From Rhodospirillaceae bacterium (GTDB lineage: Bacteria > Pseudomonadota > Alphaproteobacteria > SMXQ01), in the NCBI GenBank assembly GCA_947474495.1, contig CANJIM010000021.1, positions 1 to 41,587 of the forward strand: 41,587 nucleotides of DNA, read 5' to 3'. This document shows, in pieces, positions 26,301-35,266 of the stretch (within the stretch, counting starts at the first letter, position 1; each line of letters starts with the position of its first letter). The position numbers were made by a program, and so were the translations under genes. The notes under the pieces are model-generated. The model had not been told where the DNA came from. It was given only the letters and a program-made list of their open reading frames with translations, and did no database searches.

Positions 26301-27032
26301 TTACTGCGGCAAAGCAGCCAGAGTGGTGTCCGTAGGGGCGGGAAGGCCGGCGATTTCGCGAATCAGTTTGCTGCGCACGGCGTTGGCGAAATCTTCGAAG
26401 CCTTCGGCCGGAATTGAGAAGGCGCCGGGGCCGCCGATCACATCTCGCGCGTAAAATTCCTCAAGGTAGGGTTCGCCGAGGATCGGCAAGCCGTTGATGA
26501 CGATACCCTGCGCGACGACATAATCGCGGGCCGGTGCGGCCGGCATGCCGTTTCGCGTGCGACCGTCGCCCGAGAGATCGATGACGCGGCGCGCGGCCTC
26601 GAAACCGTTGTTATTAAATAGGCCGGCAGCGTGATAGAGCGCTTCGCCGACGGCGGTGCCGCCGCCGAAGAAATAGGCGCGCGGCAGCGTCAGCAGTTTT
26701 TCTGCGAAGGCATTGGCGCTCGCTTCGCTGTCGATCAGCGTCCAGTCGATCACGACTTGCTGCATGTTGGCGGCAGCCCATTCGACGAAGACGACGGCGA
26801 TGCGTTGCATACCGCCGCTGCGGATAGCATTGATCACGCGCTTGTCCTGGAATGCGGTGGCGTAGCCCCGCCGTTGCAGGATGAATTCCTGATCGTCGAC
26901 GCTGCGTGAGACGTCGGTGCTGAGCACCAACGCGAGATCAACGGGTTTGTCTGCGGCTTGGGCCGGCAAGGCCAGCCCTACGCCGAAGAAGGCCAACAGC
27001 GCGACGAGAGCAGCCATGCGGCGCAGCGGCAT
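26301..27032 (-). CDS. DUF1194 secreted von Willebrand-type protein
   Basis: A 243-residue protein of the DUF1194 family. Residues 1-26 are a signal peptide ending ALPAQAADK. The mature part begins VDLALVLSTDVSRSVDDQEF, a variant metal-ion-dependent adhesion site with DxSxS, and continues with VIDLSGDGRTRNG and AYFFGGGTAVGEAL. This is a von Willebrand A-like fold, usually a protein-protein binding module in the periplasm or outside. The biological role is unknown. It follows a PadR-like gene by three bases, and its start may be translated from ribosomes finishing that gene. Confidence 0.85.
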   Translation of the reverse strand: MPLRRMAALVALLAFFGVGLALPAQAADKPVDLALVLSTDVSRSVDDQEFILQRRGYATAFQDKRVINAIRSGGMQRIAVVFVEWAAANMQQVVIDWTLIDSEASANAFAEKLLTLPRAYFFGGGTAVGEALYHAAGLFNNNGFEAARRVIDLSGDGRTRNGMPAAPARDYVVAQGIVINGLPILGEPYLEEFYARDVIGGPGAFSIPAEGFEDFANAVRSKLIREIAGLPAPTDTTLAALPQ

Positions 27033-27035
27033 GAT

Positions 27036-27593
27036 CTATCCGACGCTGCGAGGAATGGCGGCGAGTGTGTCGCCGAGCGCTTCGAACCAGGCCAGGCGTT
27101 CCTCGGCCTGGGCGATATCATGATCGAGCCAGTCGGCGAAGGCGCTGCCCTTCGCGGCGGCCTGCTGGTTGCAGAGGCCGATGAGACGGGCGAGTTCGGC
27201 ACGCGACGCTTCAGCGAGCAGAATAGCCTGTTCGCGTTGCGCTGCCGGCGAGAGCAGCGGCAGGAAGCGCATCTTGAGCGCGACGACGAGCTTGTTGAGA
27301 TCGTTGAAGGGCGAGCGCACGGTCGCTTGCATGAGCGCGTCCAGCTCCTCGCGTCCCTTGGCGGTGATGACGAGCTTATCATCGCTCCCATTCGCTTGCT
27401 GATCGGCGAGGCCCTCGTAGCGCAGCAGTTCGAGCGATGCGCCCATGGCTTCGGGCGAAGGGCCCATGATGTGCGAGACGAAAGCGCGCAGATCGCGCGC
27501 CAGATCGCCGTACGTCGCCGGCGCTTCGGCCAACATGCCGAGAGCGGCCAGGCGCAGCGCTTCGCGGGGCATCAAGGAGTGATCTGGGAACAT
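27036..27593 (-). CDS. PadR-like winged-helix protein
   Basis: A 185-residue protein with an N-terminal winged helix resembling PadR regulators (MPREALRLAALGMLAEAPATYGDLARDL..., then LLRYEGLADQQ and KLVITAKGREEL). A C-terminal helical part follows (DLNKLVVALKMRFLPLLSPAAQREQAILLAEASRAEL... to WLDHDIAQAEERLAWFEALG), like the PadR dimerisation region. PadR proteins repress genes until a ligand, often phenolic, is bound. The match is by pattern only and less clear than for the enzymes around it. It lies between hemA and the DUF1194 gene, with very short gaps (20 and 3 bases), so it is probably part of the hemA operon. Confidence 0.65.
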   Translation of the reverse strand: MFPDHSLMPREALRLAALGMLAEAPATYGDLARDLRAFVSHIMGPSPEAMGASLELLRYEGLADQQANGSDDKLVITAKGREELDALMQATVRSPFNDLNKLVVALKMRFLPLLSPAAQREQAILLAEASRAELARLIGLCNQQAAAKGSAFADWLDHDIAQAEERLAWFEALGDTLAAIPRSVG

Positions 27594-27612
27594 CGCTTGG
27601 CCCTGCCTTTTC

Positions 27613-28824
27613 CTATGCCGCGCGTCGGATTTCGAGGCGGGCCCAAACTTCGGCGAGAGCGTCGACGAGACGATCCATCATCTCGTCGCTGTGCTGCGGC
27701 GTCGGCGTGATGCGCAGGCGCTCGGCGCCACGCGGCACGGTCGGATAATTGATTGGCTGGATGTAGATGTTGTGGCGTTCGAGCAATTCGTCGCAAGCCA
27801 GCTTGCAGAGGCGCGCATCGCCGACCAGCACCGGCACGATATGGCTTTCCGACGGCATGACGGGCAGGCCGGCGTCGGCGAGCAGACGCTTCAGCCGCGC
27901 GGCACGCTCTTGCTGGCGCTGGCGCTCCGCATCGCTGGCCTTGAGATGCCGGATGCTGGCGAGCGCGCCGGCGGCGACGGCGGGCGGCATCGAAGAGGTG
28001 AAAATGAAGCCGGGCGCGAAGCTCCGCACCACGTCGATGAGCGCAGAGCTGGCGGCGATGTAGCCGCCGTGCGCGCCGATGGCTTTGGCGAGGGTGCCTT
28101 CGATGACAGTCAGACGGTGAGAGAGACCATCGCGGTCGCAGATGCCGCCGCCGCGCGGGCCATACATGCCGACGGCATGGACCTCGTCGATATAGGTCAT
28201 GGCGCCGTATTTATCGGCGACGTCGCAGATCGCTGCGATGGGCGCGATGTCGCCGTCCATCGAATAGACCGACTCGAAGGCGATCAGCTTGGGCGCCTTG
28301 GGATCGGAGGCGCGCAGCAGCTGTTCGAGATGGGCGACGTCGTTATGGCGGAAGATCTGCTTCTCGGCTCCGGAATGACGGATGCCCTGGATTATCGAGG
28401 CGTGGTTGAGGGCGTCGGAGAAGACAATGCAGCCGGGCAACAGACGGGCGAGGGTGCTGAGCGTCGCTTCGTTGGACACATAGCCAGAGGTGAAGATCAG
28501 CGCGGATTCCTTGCCATGCAGGTCCGCCAGTTCGCGTTCCAGCAGCACATGATAATGGTTGGTGCCGGAGATATTGCGCGTGCCGCCGGCGCCGGCGCCG
28601 CAGCCGCGCACGGCCTCGACCATCGCGTCGAGCACGGCGGGATGCTGGCCCATGCCGAGATAGTCGTTGCTGCACCAGACGACGACGTCGCCCTTGGCGC
28701 CGCCGTTATGGTGGCGCGCGCTCGGAAAGGCGCCCGCACGGCGCTCGAGATCGGCGAAGACGCGGTAACGCCCCTCGGCTTTCAGCCGGGCGATCGCATC
28801 AGCGAAGAAGGCATTGTAATCCAT
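27613..28824 (-). CDS. hemA: 5-aminolevulinate synthase
   Basis: A 403-residue PLP enzyme that condenses glycine with succinyl-CoA to 5-aminolevulinate, the first step of heme synthesis by the C4 route of alphaproteobacteria. The start [23 protein letters not shown] is the classic N-terminus. [46 protein letters not shown] and the PLP-Lys in [17 protein letters not shown] are all present, as is [14 protein letters not shown]. It therefore is the synthase and not a related acyltransferase such as KBL. ATG 28824 was chosen; a longer frame to 28866 is less likely. Confidence 0.97.
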   Translation of the reverse strand: MDYNAFFADAIARLKAEGRYRVFADLERRAGAFPSARHHNGGAKGDVVVWCSNDYLGMGQHPAVLDAMVEAVRGCGAGAGGTRNISGTNHYHVLLERELADLHGKESALIFTSGYVSNEATLSTLARLLPGCIVFSDALNHASIIQGIRHSGAEKQIFRHNDVAHLEQLLRASDPKAPKLIAFESVYSMDGDIAPIAAICDVADKYGAMTYIDEVHAVGMYGPRGGGICDRDGLSHRLTVIEGTLAKAIGAHGGYIAASSALIDVVRSFAPGFIFTSSMPPAVAAGALASIRHLKASDAERQRQQERAARLKRLLADAGLPVMPSESHIVPVLVGDARLCKLACDELLERHNIYIQPINYPTVPRGAERLRITPTPQHSDEMMDRLVDALAEVWARLEIRRAA

Positions 28825-28990
28825 GGGCGGTGACGCTCGGGGTGCTCGACAGGGCGGCGCAACCATTGGCGGCGCGGCTAGCGAAATAGTAGCAGGGCGG
28901 CCCTGCCGCCGCCACCCTATCCACAGGCCCCGCGAGATCGAGTTTCTTCAGGGAAACCCGTGACTTAGCGGAATATTTTTTTTAAGAGGC

Positions 28991-30385
28991 CTAGGTCCCG
29001 GCGGTCAATTCCGCATGGGCGCCGTCCAATGCCGCGCCGAAGCGCTCCAGCAGGCTGGCGATCTCGGCCGCCTGGATGATCAACGGCGGTGAAAAGGCGA
29101 TGGTATCGCCGAGCGCCCGGGTGATCAGGCCCTTGGCCTGGGCATGGCGGATCAGGGCGGCGCCGGCTTTGCCGTAGGGCTCGAACGGTGTTTTCTTGGC
29201 CTTGTCCGCGACCAGTTCGACGCCGGCGACGAGGCCGATACCCCGCACCTCGCCGACCAGCGGGTGATCGGCGAATTTGCGGAGGCCCTCCTGCAGCAGC
29301 GGGCTCATCTTGCGGACATGGCCGAGGATGTCGCGTTCCTGATAGATGCGCAGGGTTTCGAGGGCGACGGCGGCGGGCACCGGATGGGCCGAGTAGGTGA
29401 AGCCGTGGCCGAAGGTGCCGATCTTGCCGCTTTCGGAGACGAAGGCCTTGTAGAGCTTGTCATTGATCATCACTGCCGAGATCGGCATGTAGCCGGACGA
29501 CAGGGCTTTCGCCAACGTAATCATGTCGGGCTGCAGATCGAAGGTGGTGCTGCCGAACATATTGCCGGTGCGGCAGAAGCCGGTGATGACCTCATCGACG
29601 ACGAACAGGATGTCGTACTTGCGCAGCAGCGCCTGGATCTTGGCGAAATAAGTGCGCGGCGGCACGATGACGCCGCCGGCGCCCTGCACAGGCTCGGCGA
29701 TGAAAGCGGCGACCGTGTCGGGGCCTTCTTTCAGAATTTGCGCTTCGAGATTGGCGACCAGGCGGTCGGCGAATTGCTCTTCGCTCTCGCCCGGGAGGCC
29801 ATAGCGGTAATAGTGCGGACAGTCGGTCTGCAGGAAGCCTTCGCGCGGCAAATCGAAGCTGCGGTGATTGGCCGGCAGCGCGGTCAGGCTGGCGGCGGCG
29901 ACGGTGACGCCATGATAGCCCTTCAGGCGGCTGATGATCTTCTTCTTGGCCGGGCGGCCGACGGCGTTGTTGTAGTACCAGACGAACTTGATCGCCGTAT
30001 CGACCGCTTCCGAGCCCGAGTCGGCGAAGAAGACATGCGACATCGGCACCGGGGACATGGCGATCAGCGTTTCGGCCAGCTCGATGGCGCGGTCGTGCGA
30101 CTTGCCGCCGAACAGATGGTAGTAGGGCAGGCGGGTCATCTGCTTGGCGGCGGCATCGGCTAGGCGCTTTTCGCTAAAGCCGAGGCTGGCGCACCACAGG
30201 CCGGACATCGCTTCGATATAGCGCTTGCCCTGCTCGTCGATGACATGCACGCCGTCGCCACCGGTGATCACCAGCGGACCGATCTTCTCGTGCAGTTCGA
30301 GATTGGTATAGGGATGCAGCACGGCGGCAATGTCGCGCGCGGCGAAGCTGTTGACGCCATGCGGCGGGATCGATTGGTCGGCCAT
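28991..30385 (-). CDS. Class III (omega-amino acid type) aminotransferase
   Basis: A 464-residue PLP-dependent transaminase of class III. PLP-site features are GSEAVDTAIKFVWYYNN (phosphate cup), RLKGYHGVTVAAASLT, VVDEVITGFCRTGNMFGS and the Schiff-base Lys in MITLAKALSSGYMPISAVMI. Close relatives use omega-amino acids, putrescine or amines with pyruvate as acceptor; the exact donor is unknown. ATG 30385 has AGGATT upstream and the expected N-terminus; the frame to 30454 is rejected. It lies 115 bases downstream of the manC-type gene, with unrelated function, and has its own stop region at 28985-28990. Confidence 0.94.
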   Translation of the reverse strand: MADQSIPPHGVNSFAARDIAAVLHPYTNLELHEKIGPLVITGGDGVHVIDEQGKRYIEAMSGLWCASLGFSEKRLADAAAKQMTRLPYYHLFGGKSHDRAIELAETLIAMSPVPMSHVFFADSGSEAVDTAIKFVWYYNNAVGRPAKKKIISRLKGYHGVTVAAASLTALPANHRSFDLPREGFLQTDCPHYYRYGLPGESEEQFADRLVANLEAQILKEGPDTVAAFIAEPVQGAGGVIVPPRTYFAKIQALLRKYDILFVVDEVITGFCRTGNMFGSTTFDLQPDMITLAKALSSGYMPISAVMINDKLYKAFVSESGKIGTFGHGFTYSAHPVPAAVALETLRIYQERDILGHVRKMSPLLQEGLRKFADHPLVGEVRGIGLVAGVELVADKAKKTPFEPYGKAGAALIRHAQAKGLITRALGDTIAFSPPLIIQAAEIASLLERFGAALDGAHAELTAGT

Positions 30386-30500
30386 GGAGAATCCTGCGCG
30401 AGACTGGACGAAATGCGTTTCGCGCAGAGTGTCGCTAACAGGCGGATCGTGCAAGCCGCTAATCGGCGAAACGTTTGTTCCGGACCCTGAAACTCAGGCT

Positions 30501-31934
30501 TTAAGAGCGGCCGTAGGTATCTTCTATGCGGACGATGTCGTCCTCGCCGAGATAGCCGCCCGATTGCACCTCGATCAGATGCAGCGGCACTTTGCCGGGA
30601 TTTTCCAGGCGATGCTGCGTGCCGATCGGGATGTAGATCGACTCGTTCTCGTTGAGCATGAGGACCTCTTCGCCCTTCGTCACCTGGGCGCGACCGCTGA
30701 CAACCACCCAGTGCTCGGCGCGGTGATGGTGCCATTGCAGCGAAAGCTTTCCGCCCGGCTTGACCATGATGTGCTTGACCTGGTGGCGCTCGCCGATGTC
30801 GATGCCGCGATAGCTGCCCCAGGGGCGAAACACCGTGGTGTGGCTGCGCGGCTCTTCGCGGCCCTGGCGGTTTAGCGTGTCGACGACTTTCTTGACGTCT
30901 TGCGCCTTGTCCATGCTGGTGACCAGCACGGCATCGTCGGTGACGACAACAACGAGATTGTCGACGCCGACCGTGGCGAGCAAGGTGCCGCCTTCGCTCC
31001 GCAGATAGCTGTTCTGACTGTCGATGGCGACGACGTCGCCGAGCACGACGTTGCCGTCGGCATCTTTCTTGCCGATCTGCCACAACGCATCCCATGCGCC
31101 GACGTCGTTCCAGCCAATGTCGGCCGGCACCACGCCGGCGTCCTTGGTGTGCTCCATCACCGCATAGTCGATGGAGATCGAGGGTGCGAGGCTGAAGGCC
31201 TCCTTGTCGAGGCGGAAGAAGTCGAGATCGTTGGCGCCCCTGGCGATGGCCGCTTCGCAGGCCTCGGCGATCGCTGGCTGCAGCCGCGCCAGTTCGGCGA
31301 GGTAGCGGTCGGCGCGGAACAGGAACATGCCGCTGTTCCAGTCGTAGCCGCCGTCCTTTAAATAGGATTCGGCGGTGGCGGCGTCGGGCTTTTCGACGAA
31401 ACGGTCGACGGCGTAGCAGCCATCATGACCTTTGAGCGCGGCGCCCCGATGGATGTAACCGTAGCCGGTTTCGGCGCGTGACGGCGGAATGCCGAAGGTC
31501 ATCAGTTTGCCGGCGATGGCCGCGGGCAGGGCGCTCGCGATGGCCGCTTGGAATTTGCCGCCGGCGGCGATCACATGGTCGGCCGGCAGGAGCAGCAGCG
31601 GCGTGGCCGGATCGTCCTTGGCGGCGATCAAGGCGGCGACAGCGACCGCCGGGGCGGTATTGCGCGCGACCGGCTCGAGGACGATGGCTTCCGGCTTGAT
31701 GCCGATGGCGCGCATCTGCTCGGCCACGATGAAGCGGTATTCCTCGTTGCACAGCACGATCGGCGGTAGGAAATGGGTTGTGTCGTCGACGCGGCCGACG
31801 GTTTCGGCCAGCATGGTTTTGGCGCCGGCCAGGGGCATGAATTGCTTGGGCGAGAGGAGGCGGGACATCGGCCAGAGGCGCGTGCCGGTGCCCCCTGCGA
31901 GGATGACAGGTCGAATCTTCGAATGCGTCGCCAT
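30501..31934 (-). CDS. Mannose-1-phosphate guanylyltransferase / mannose-6-phosphate isomerase
   Basis: A 477-residue bifunctional enzyme that makes GDP-mannose, precursor of O-antigen, capsule and exopolysaccharide sugars. The N-terminal nucleotidyltransferase starts VILAGGTGTRLWPMSRLLSPKQF, with FVEKPDA and GWNDVGAWDALW later. The C-terminal type II isomerase cupin has RPWGSYRGIDIGERHQVKHIMVKPGGKLSLQWHHHRAEHWVVVSG. This is the ManC/AlgA/XanB domain arrangement. AGGGAA precedes ATG 31934. It stands alone without visible sugar-pathway neighbours, so its polysaccharide cannot be inferred. It is divergent from the second universal stress protein. Confidence 0.95.
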   Translation of the reverse strand: MATHSKIRPVILAGGTGTRLWPMSRLLSPKQFMPLAGAKTMLAETVGRVDDTTHFLPPIVLCNEEYRFIVAEQMRAIGIKPEAIVLEPVARNTAPAVAVAALIAAKDDPATPLLLLPADHVIAAGGKFQAAIASALPAAIAGKLMTFGIPPSRAETGYGYIHRGAALKGHDGCYAVDRFVEKPDAATAESYLKDGGYDWNSGMFLFRADRYLAELARLQPAIAEACEAAIARGANDLDFFRLDKEAFSLAPSISIDYAVMEHTKDAGVVPADIGWNDVGAWDALWQIGKKDADGNVVLGDVVAIDSQNSYLRSEGGTLLATVGVDNLVVVVTDDAVLVTSMDKAQDVKKVVDTLNRQGREEPRSHTTVFRPWGSYRGIDIGERHQVKHIMVKPGGKLSLQWHHHRAEHWVVVSGRAQVTKGEEVLMLNENESIYIPIGTQHRLENPGKVPLHLIEVQSGGYLGEDDIVRIEDTYGRS

Positions 31935-32032
31935 ACTTTTCCCTGCGAAAGGCGTCTGCCGTCCCCGAACTATAAAGTAGCTAGCTTAATTTCCACGGGT
32001 CGCCAAACGGAAAAGCGGTGACTTCGGGGCGG

Positions 32033-32061
32033 TGGCGAGGGGACCTATGTTGCGGTATAAT
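32033..32061 (+). promoter_or_regulatory. Possible sigma-70 promoter of the second universal stress protein
   Basis: TATAAT (32056-32061) matches the -10 consensus, and TGGCGA (32033-32038) could be a weak -35 at 17 bases. It lies 115 bases upstream of the start codon at 32177. The -35 match is poor, so the call is tentative. Confidence 0.35.
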
Positions 32062-32176
32062 CAGAAAAAAGCCGCTTTAGGCCGCATGGTTTAAGGCGGG
32101 CGGACAGCGACGTAGGCGGATACTCAAGACAAAGCGGCCAAATATGGCCCAGAACTTGGCAGCGCGGAGGTAGCTC

Positions 32177-33013
32177 ATGGACTACAAGGACATCCTGGTC
32201 CATCTCGACAGTTCGCCCTCTTGTCCGGCGCGCATCGACGTCGCCATTTCCTATGCTCGCGCGTTCGGCGCGCGATTGACCGGCCTTTATGTCGTCGGGC
32301 TCGCGCCGATGCATCAATATGCCGAAGCCGATCTCGGCCCCGAGCTGGTCGAGGCCCATGACAAATACATGCGCGAAGCCTCGCATGAGGCCGAACGCCT
32401 GTTCACTGAACGCACGCGCAGCGCCGGAGTGGCTGCCGAATGGCGCCAGGTCGAAGGCGCCTTGCCCGATCTGGTGATGCTGCATGCGCGTTTCGCCGAT
32501 CTGGTGATTGCCGGCCAGCGCAATCCCGAGCGGCTCGATCCCGGCACGGCGCCGGAATTGCCCGAGCAACTGGTTCTGGATGTTGGCCGTCCGGTTCTCA
32601 TCGTCCCCCATGCCGGCACTTTCCCGACAGTCGGCGAGAAGATCATGATTCTGTGGAAAACCAGCCGTGGCGCCGCGCGCGCGGTGAACGACGCGCTGCC
32701 GTTCTTGGTCAAGGCCAAGGAAGTCTGCGTCGTCGCGATCAATCCCGAAGCCGGCATTTCAGGTCAGGGCGACAATCCGGCGGCGGACGTGGTGACGCAC
32801 TTGTCGCGCCACGGCATCACGGCGACGGCGCGTAGCGCCAAGGCCGAGCGCGGTACCATGGGTAAAACCATGCGCGACATCGCCGCCGATTTCGGTGCCG
32901 ACATGATCGTCATGGGGGCCTTCGGCCGGGCGCGCTGGCGCGAGATGATTCTCGGCGGCATGACGCGCAACATGCTCGCCACCATGCCGCTGCCGATTCT
33001 CATGTCGCGCTGA
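32177..33013 (+). CDS. Universal stress protein with two UspA domains
   Basis: A 278-residue two-domain UspA protein. The first domain starts MDYKDILVHLDSSPSCPARIDVAISYARAFGARLTGLYVV. The second, from about residue 145, starts KIMILWKTSRGAARAVNDALPFLVKAKEV and ends with the ATP-binding pattern GADMIVMGAFGRARWREMILGGMTRNML. It resembles the one at 23597 in layout and length; the two are probably paralogues. AGCGCGGAGGTAGCTC before ATG 32177 includes a GGAGG site. Its stop directly abuts the stop of the convergent permease gene, without a gap. Confidence 0.92.
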   Translation: MDYKDILVHLDSSPSCPARIDVAISYARAFGARLTGLYVVGLAPMHQYAEADLGPELVEAHDKYMREASHEAERLFTERTRSAGVAAEWRQVEGALPDLVMLHARFADLVIAGQRNPERLDPGTAPELPEQLVLDVGRPVLIVPHAGTFPTVGEKIMILWKTSRGAARAVNDALPFLVKAKEVCVVAINPEAGISGQGDNPAADVVTHLSRHGITATARSAKAERGTMGKTMRDIAADFGADMIVMGAFGRARWREMILGGMTRNMLATMPLPILMSR

Positions 33014-33937
33014 TTACTCGGACCGAGGGTCTAGTGCGTCCTGTAATCCATCGCCGAGGAAGTTGAAGGCGATGACGGTGGCGAAGATCAACAGCCCCGG
33101 ATAGATCGCGAGCAGCGGCGCGCTCCAGATCGTTTCTTGGGCATTGGTCAGCATGTTGCCCCAGCTCGCTGCCGGCGGCTGGATGCCAAGGCCGAGAAAG
33201 CTCAACACCGATTCCAACAGGATGACGTTGCCGACCGAGAGCGTCGTCGCCACCACGATGGGCGACACGGCGTTGGGCAGGATATGCACCGTCATGATGC
33301 GCCAGGGACCGGCGCCGATGGCGACGGCGGCGCGCACGAAATCGCGTTCGCGCAAGGTCAGGGTCGCGCCGCGCACCAGGCGGGCAACTGTCGTCCAGCC
33401 GACCAGAGAAATAATGGCGATGATGCGATAGAGGCTGACGCTTTCATCGTTGGCGATACCCGGCGGCACGCCCAATTTGTTCAGATCGACGGCGGCCAGT
33501 ACGATCAGCAGCGGCAGCAGCGGCAGGGCGATGACCCCGTCGGTCAGGCGCATCAGCAACCCGTCGAGCTTGCCGCCGAAGTAGCCGGCGACGATGCCGA
33601 AGGCGGTGCCGATGACGGCGGAGACGAGCGCTGCGGCGAGGCCGACGGCGAGCGATACACGCCCGCCGTAGAGCAGGCGCAACAACAGGTCGCGGCCGAG
33701 TTCATCGGTGCCGAGCGGATGGGCAAGCGACATGGGCTGCAGTCGTTCCAACAGATCGGCGGCATTCGGGTCATGACCGAGCAGAGCGGCGACCAGCGGC
33801 GCAGTGAGTGTTGCCAAAGCAAAGATGATGAGCAGGAGCAGGCTGGCTACGGCGAGGCGATGGCGCAAGAAGCGCTGCCAGAACACCTGGACCGGGCGCT
33901 GCGGCGGCTGCAGGGCAAGCTGGGCGCTCATCGTCAT
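33014..33937 (-). CDS. Peptide-type ABC transporter permease (DppC/OppC-like)
   Basis: A 307-residue inner-membrane permease. A hydrophobic first segment near residues 27-52 is followed by a periplasmic loop with HPLGTDELGRDLLLRLLYGGRVSL, the signature of DppC/OppC. The coupling loop with the ATPase is FVRAAVAIGAGPWRIMTVHILPN. The C-terminal LGLGIQPPAASWGNMLTNA and the end GDGLQDALDPRSE are also typical. The start overlaps the end of the partner permease by four bases (ATGA). It is the last gene of the transporter operon in this window, where ATPase genes would often follow, but a convergent stress-protein gene is there instead. Confidence 0.94.
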   Translation of the reverse strand: MTMSAQLALQPPQRPVQVFWQRFLRHRLAVASLLLLIIFALATLTAPLVAALLGHDPNAADLLERLQPMSLAHPLGTDELGRDLLLRLLYGGRVSLAVGLAAALVSAVIGTAFGIVAGYFGGKLDGLLMRLTDGVIALPLLPLLIVLAAVDLNKLGVPPGIANDESVSLYRIIAIISLVGWTTVARLVRGATLTLRERDFVRAAVAIGAGPWRIMTVHILPNAVSPIVVATTLSVGNVILLESVLSFLGLGIQPPAASWGNMLTNAQETIWSAPLLAIYPGLLIFATVIAFNFLGDGLQDALDPRSE

Positions 33938-34905
33938 CGGCGTGCCTCGCCGGACAGGTACGAGATACGCGGGTCGAGCCAGACATAGGCGAGATCGGAG
34001 ATCAGATTACCGAGCAGAGTCACTAGGGTCGCGAAGAGCAGGCCGATGAGCGCAAGGTTGTAATCGTTGCCCATGATCGCGTCGTAGATCATCTTGCCCA
34101 TGCCGGGATATGCGAACATGGTTTCGGTCACCAGCGCGCCCGAGAACAGACTGCCGAAGCTCAAGGCGAGCACGGTGACGACGGGGATGAGAGCGTTGCG
34201 CAGCGCATGGCCCCACACGACACGGGTCGGGCTCGCGCCTTTGGCACGGGCGGTGCGGATGTAATCCTGTCGCAGCGTCTCGATCATCGCGGCGCGCACG
34301 AAGCGCGTGTAATGGCCGACGCTGGACAGGGTCAGCGTGGCGACCGGCAAGATCAGATGCAGCAAGCGGTCATTGAATCCGCCTTCGCCCGGCGTGGCGA
34401 CGCCACCGGCGGGCAGAATGCCGAGCGTGACGGAGAAGGCCATCATCAGCATCAGGGCCAGCCAGAAGACCGGGAGTGATATTCCGGCGAAGCACAGAAG
34501 GTTGATCGCATGGTCGAGCTTGGCGTGCGGCTTGATGGCAGCATAGACGCCGGCCGGCAGGGCGATTGCGACGGAGAGTAGAAAGCTTGTTCCCATCAAT
34601 AGCAGGCTGTTGGCGAGGAAAGGTCCCATCACGTCGAGCACCGGGCGCAGGTGCAAGCGCGAGTTACCGAAGTTGCCGCCGAGCGCCGAGGACAGCCAGG
34701 CGGCATAGCGGGAATAGAGCGGCTGATCGAGGCCGTAGAGCGCCTTGATGCGGGCGACATCGGCCGAGGTGATGCGCGGATCGCCGGCAATCATCATGTC
34801 CGCAGGATCGCCCGGCATCAGGCCGATCAGCAGATAGATCACAAAGGACATGACCAACAGGACGACGAGAGACTCGCCGAGCCGCAGGGCGATATAGCGC
34901 GTCAT
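33934..34905 (-). CDS. Peptide-type ABC transporter permease (DppB/OppB-like)
   Basis: A 323-residue inner-membrane permease. The first helix MTRYIALRLGESLVVLLVMSFVIYLLIGLMPGDPADMM opens the family. Later come LYGLDQPLYSRYAAWL, the coupling loop DYIRTARAKGASPTRVVWGHALRNALIPVV, FSGALVTETMFAYPGMGKMIYDAI and a final segment DLAYVWLDPRISYL. It pairs with the DppC-like permease, four bases overlapping. Substrate is likely a peptide or other compound of the family-5 binding protein upstream, but the real substrate is not determinable. Confidence 0.94.
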   Translation of the reverse strand: MTRYIALRLGESLVVLLVMSFVIYLLIGLMPGDPADMMIAGDPRITSADVARIKALYGLDQPLYSRYAAWLSSALGGNFGNSRLHLRPVLDVMGPFLANSLLLMGTSFLLSVAIALPAGVYAAIKPHAKLDHAINLLCFAGISLPVFWLALMLMMAFSVTLGILPAGGVATPGEGGFNDRLLHLILPVATLTLSSVGHYTRFVRAAMIETLRQDYIRTARAKGASPTRVVWGHALRNALIPVVTVLALSFGSLFSGALVTETMFAYPGMGKMIYDAIMGNDYNLALIGLLFATLVTLLGNLISDLAYVWLDPRISYLSGEARR

Positions 34906-34962
34906 GGCGTGCGGGCTCTGCGAAGTCCGCGGGGCCGTGCGACGCCGATCACCGGTTTCTTC

Positions 34963-35181
34963 TCAATTTTTCTTGGTAGCTTTCGCCTGTTCGTGGCGCT
35001 CATAGGCAGCGAGGAGAAGCGGGTTTGATTGACGCTTGTCTGACGATTGGACGCCGCCGAAGGCGGATTGCTCCACCTCGAGGGCCCGCAGCAGCGTATC
35101 CGCGACATCCAGGCGGCCTTCGTCGCAGGCCTGGCCGTGGGCTTGAATGATCTTGTCGCTGAGGCGGCGCGTGTAGTCCAT
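34963..35181 (-). CDS. 72-residue conserved small protein within the transporter operon
   Basis: A small soluble protein, MDYTRRLSDKIIQAHGQACD at its start and rich in charged residues and helical pattern (LDVADTLLRALEVEQSAFGG), ending KATKKN. No signal peptide, membrane segment or known domain. GGGGAC lies just upstream of ATG 35181. It is placed between the binding protein gene and the DppB-like permease, 85 and 57 bases from them, in the same direction, so it may share their transcript. Its codon and base use match the neighbours. The function is unknown; a regulatory or accessory role is only a guess. Confidence 0.65.
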   Translation of the reverse strand: MDYTRRLSDKIIQAHGQACDEGRLDVADTLLRALEVEQSAFGGVQSSDKRQSNPLLLAAYERHEQAKATKKN

Positions 35182-35266
35182 GAACGTCCCCGGTGTTGAT
35201 ATGGTCGATAGTGGCTGTCCAGTTTAGCGTCTTTTTGGGCCTGCTGCAGCAACGGCACGCAGTTGG

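Noticed and set aside
28974-28990. T-rich run as a terminator of the aminotransferase gene
   Set aside because: The T run is on the plus strand; for the minus-strand gene it is an A run, and no hairpin precedes it.
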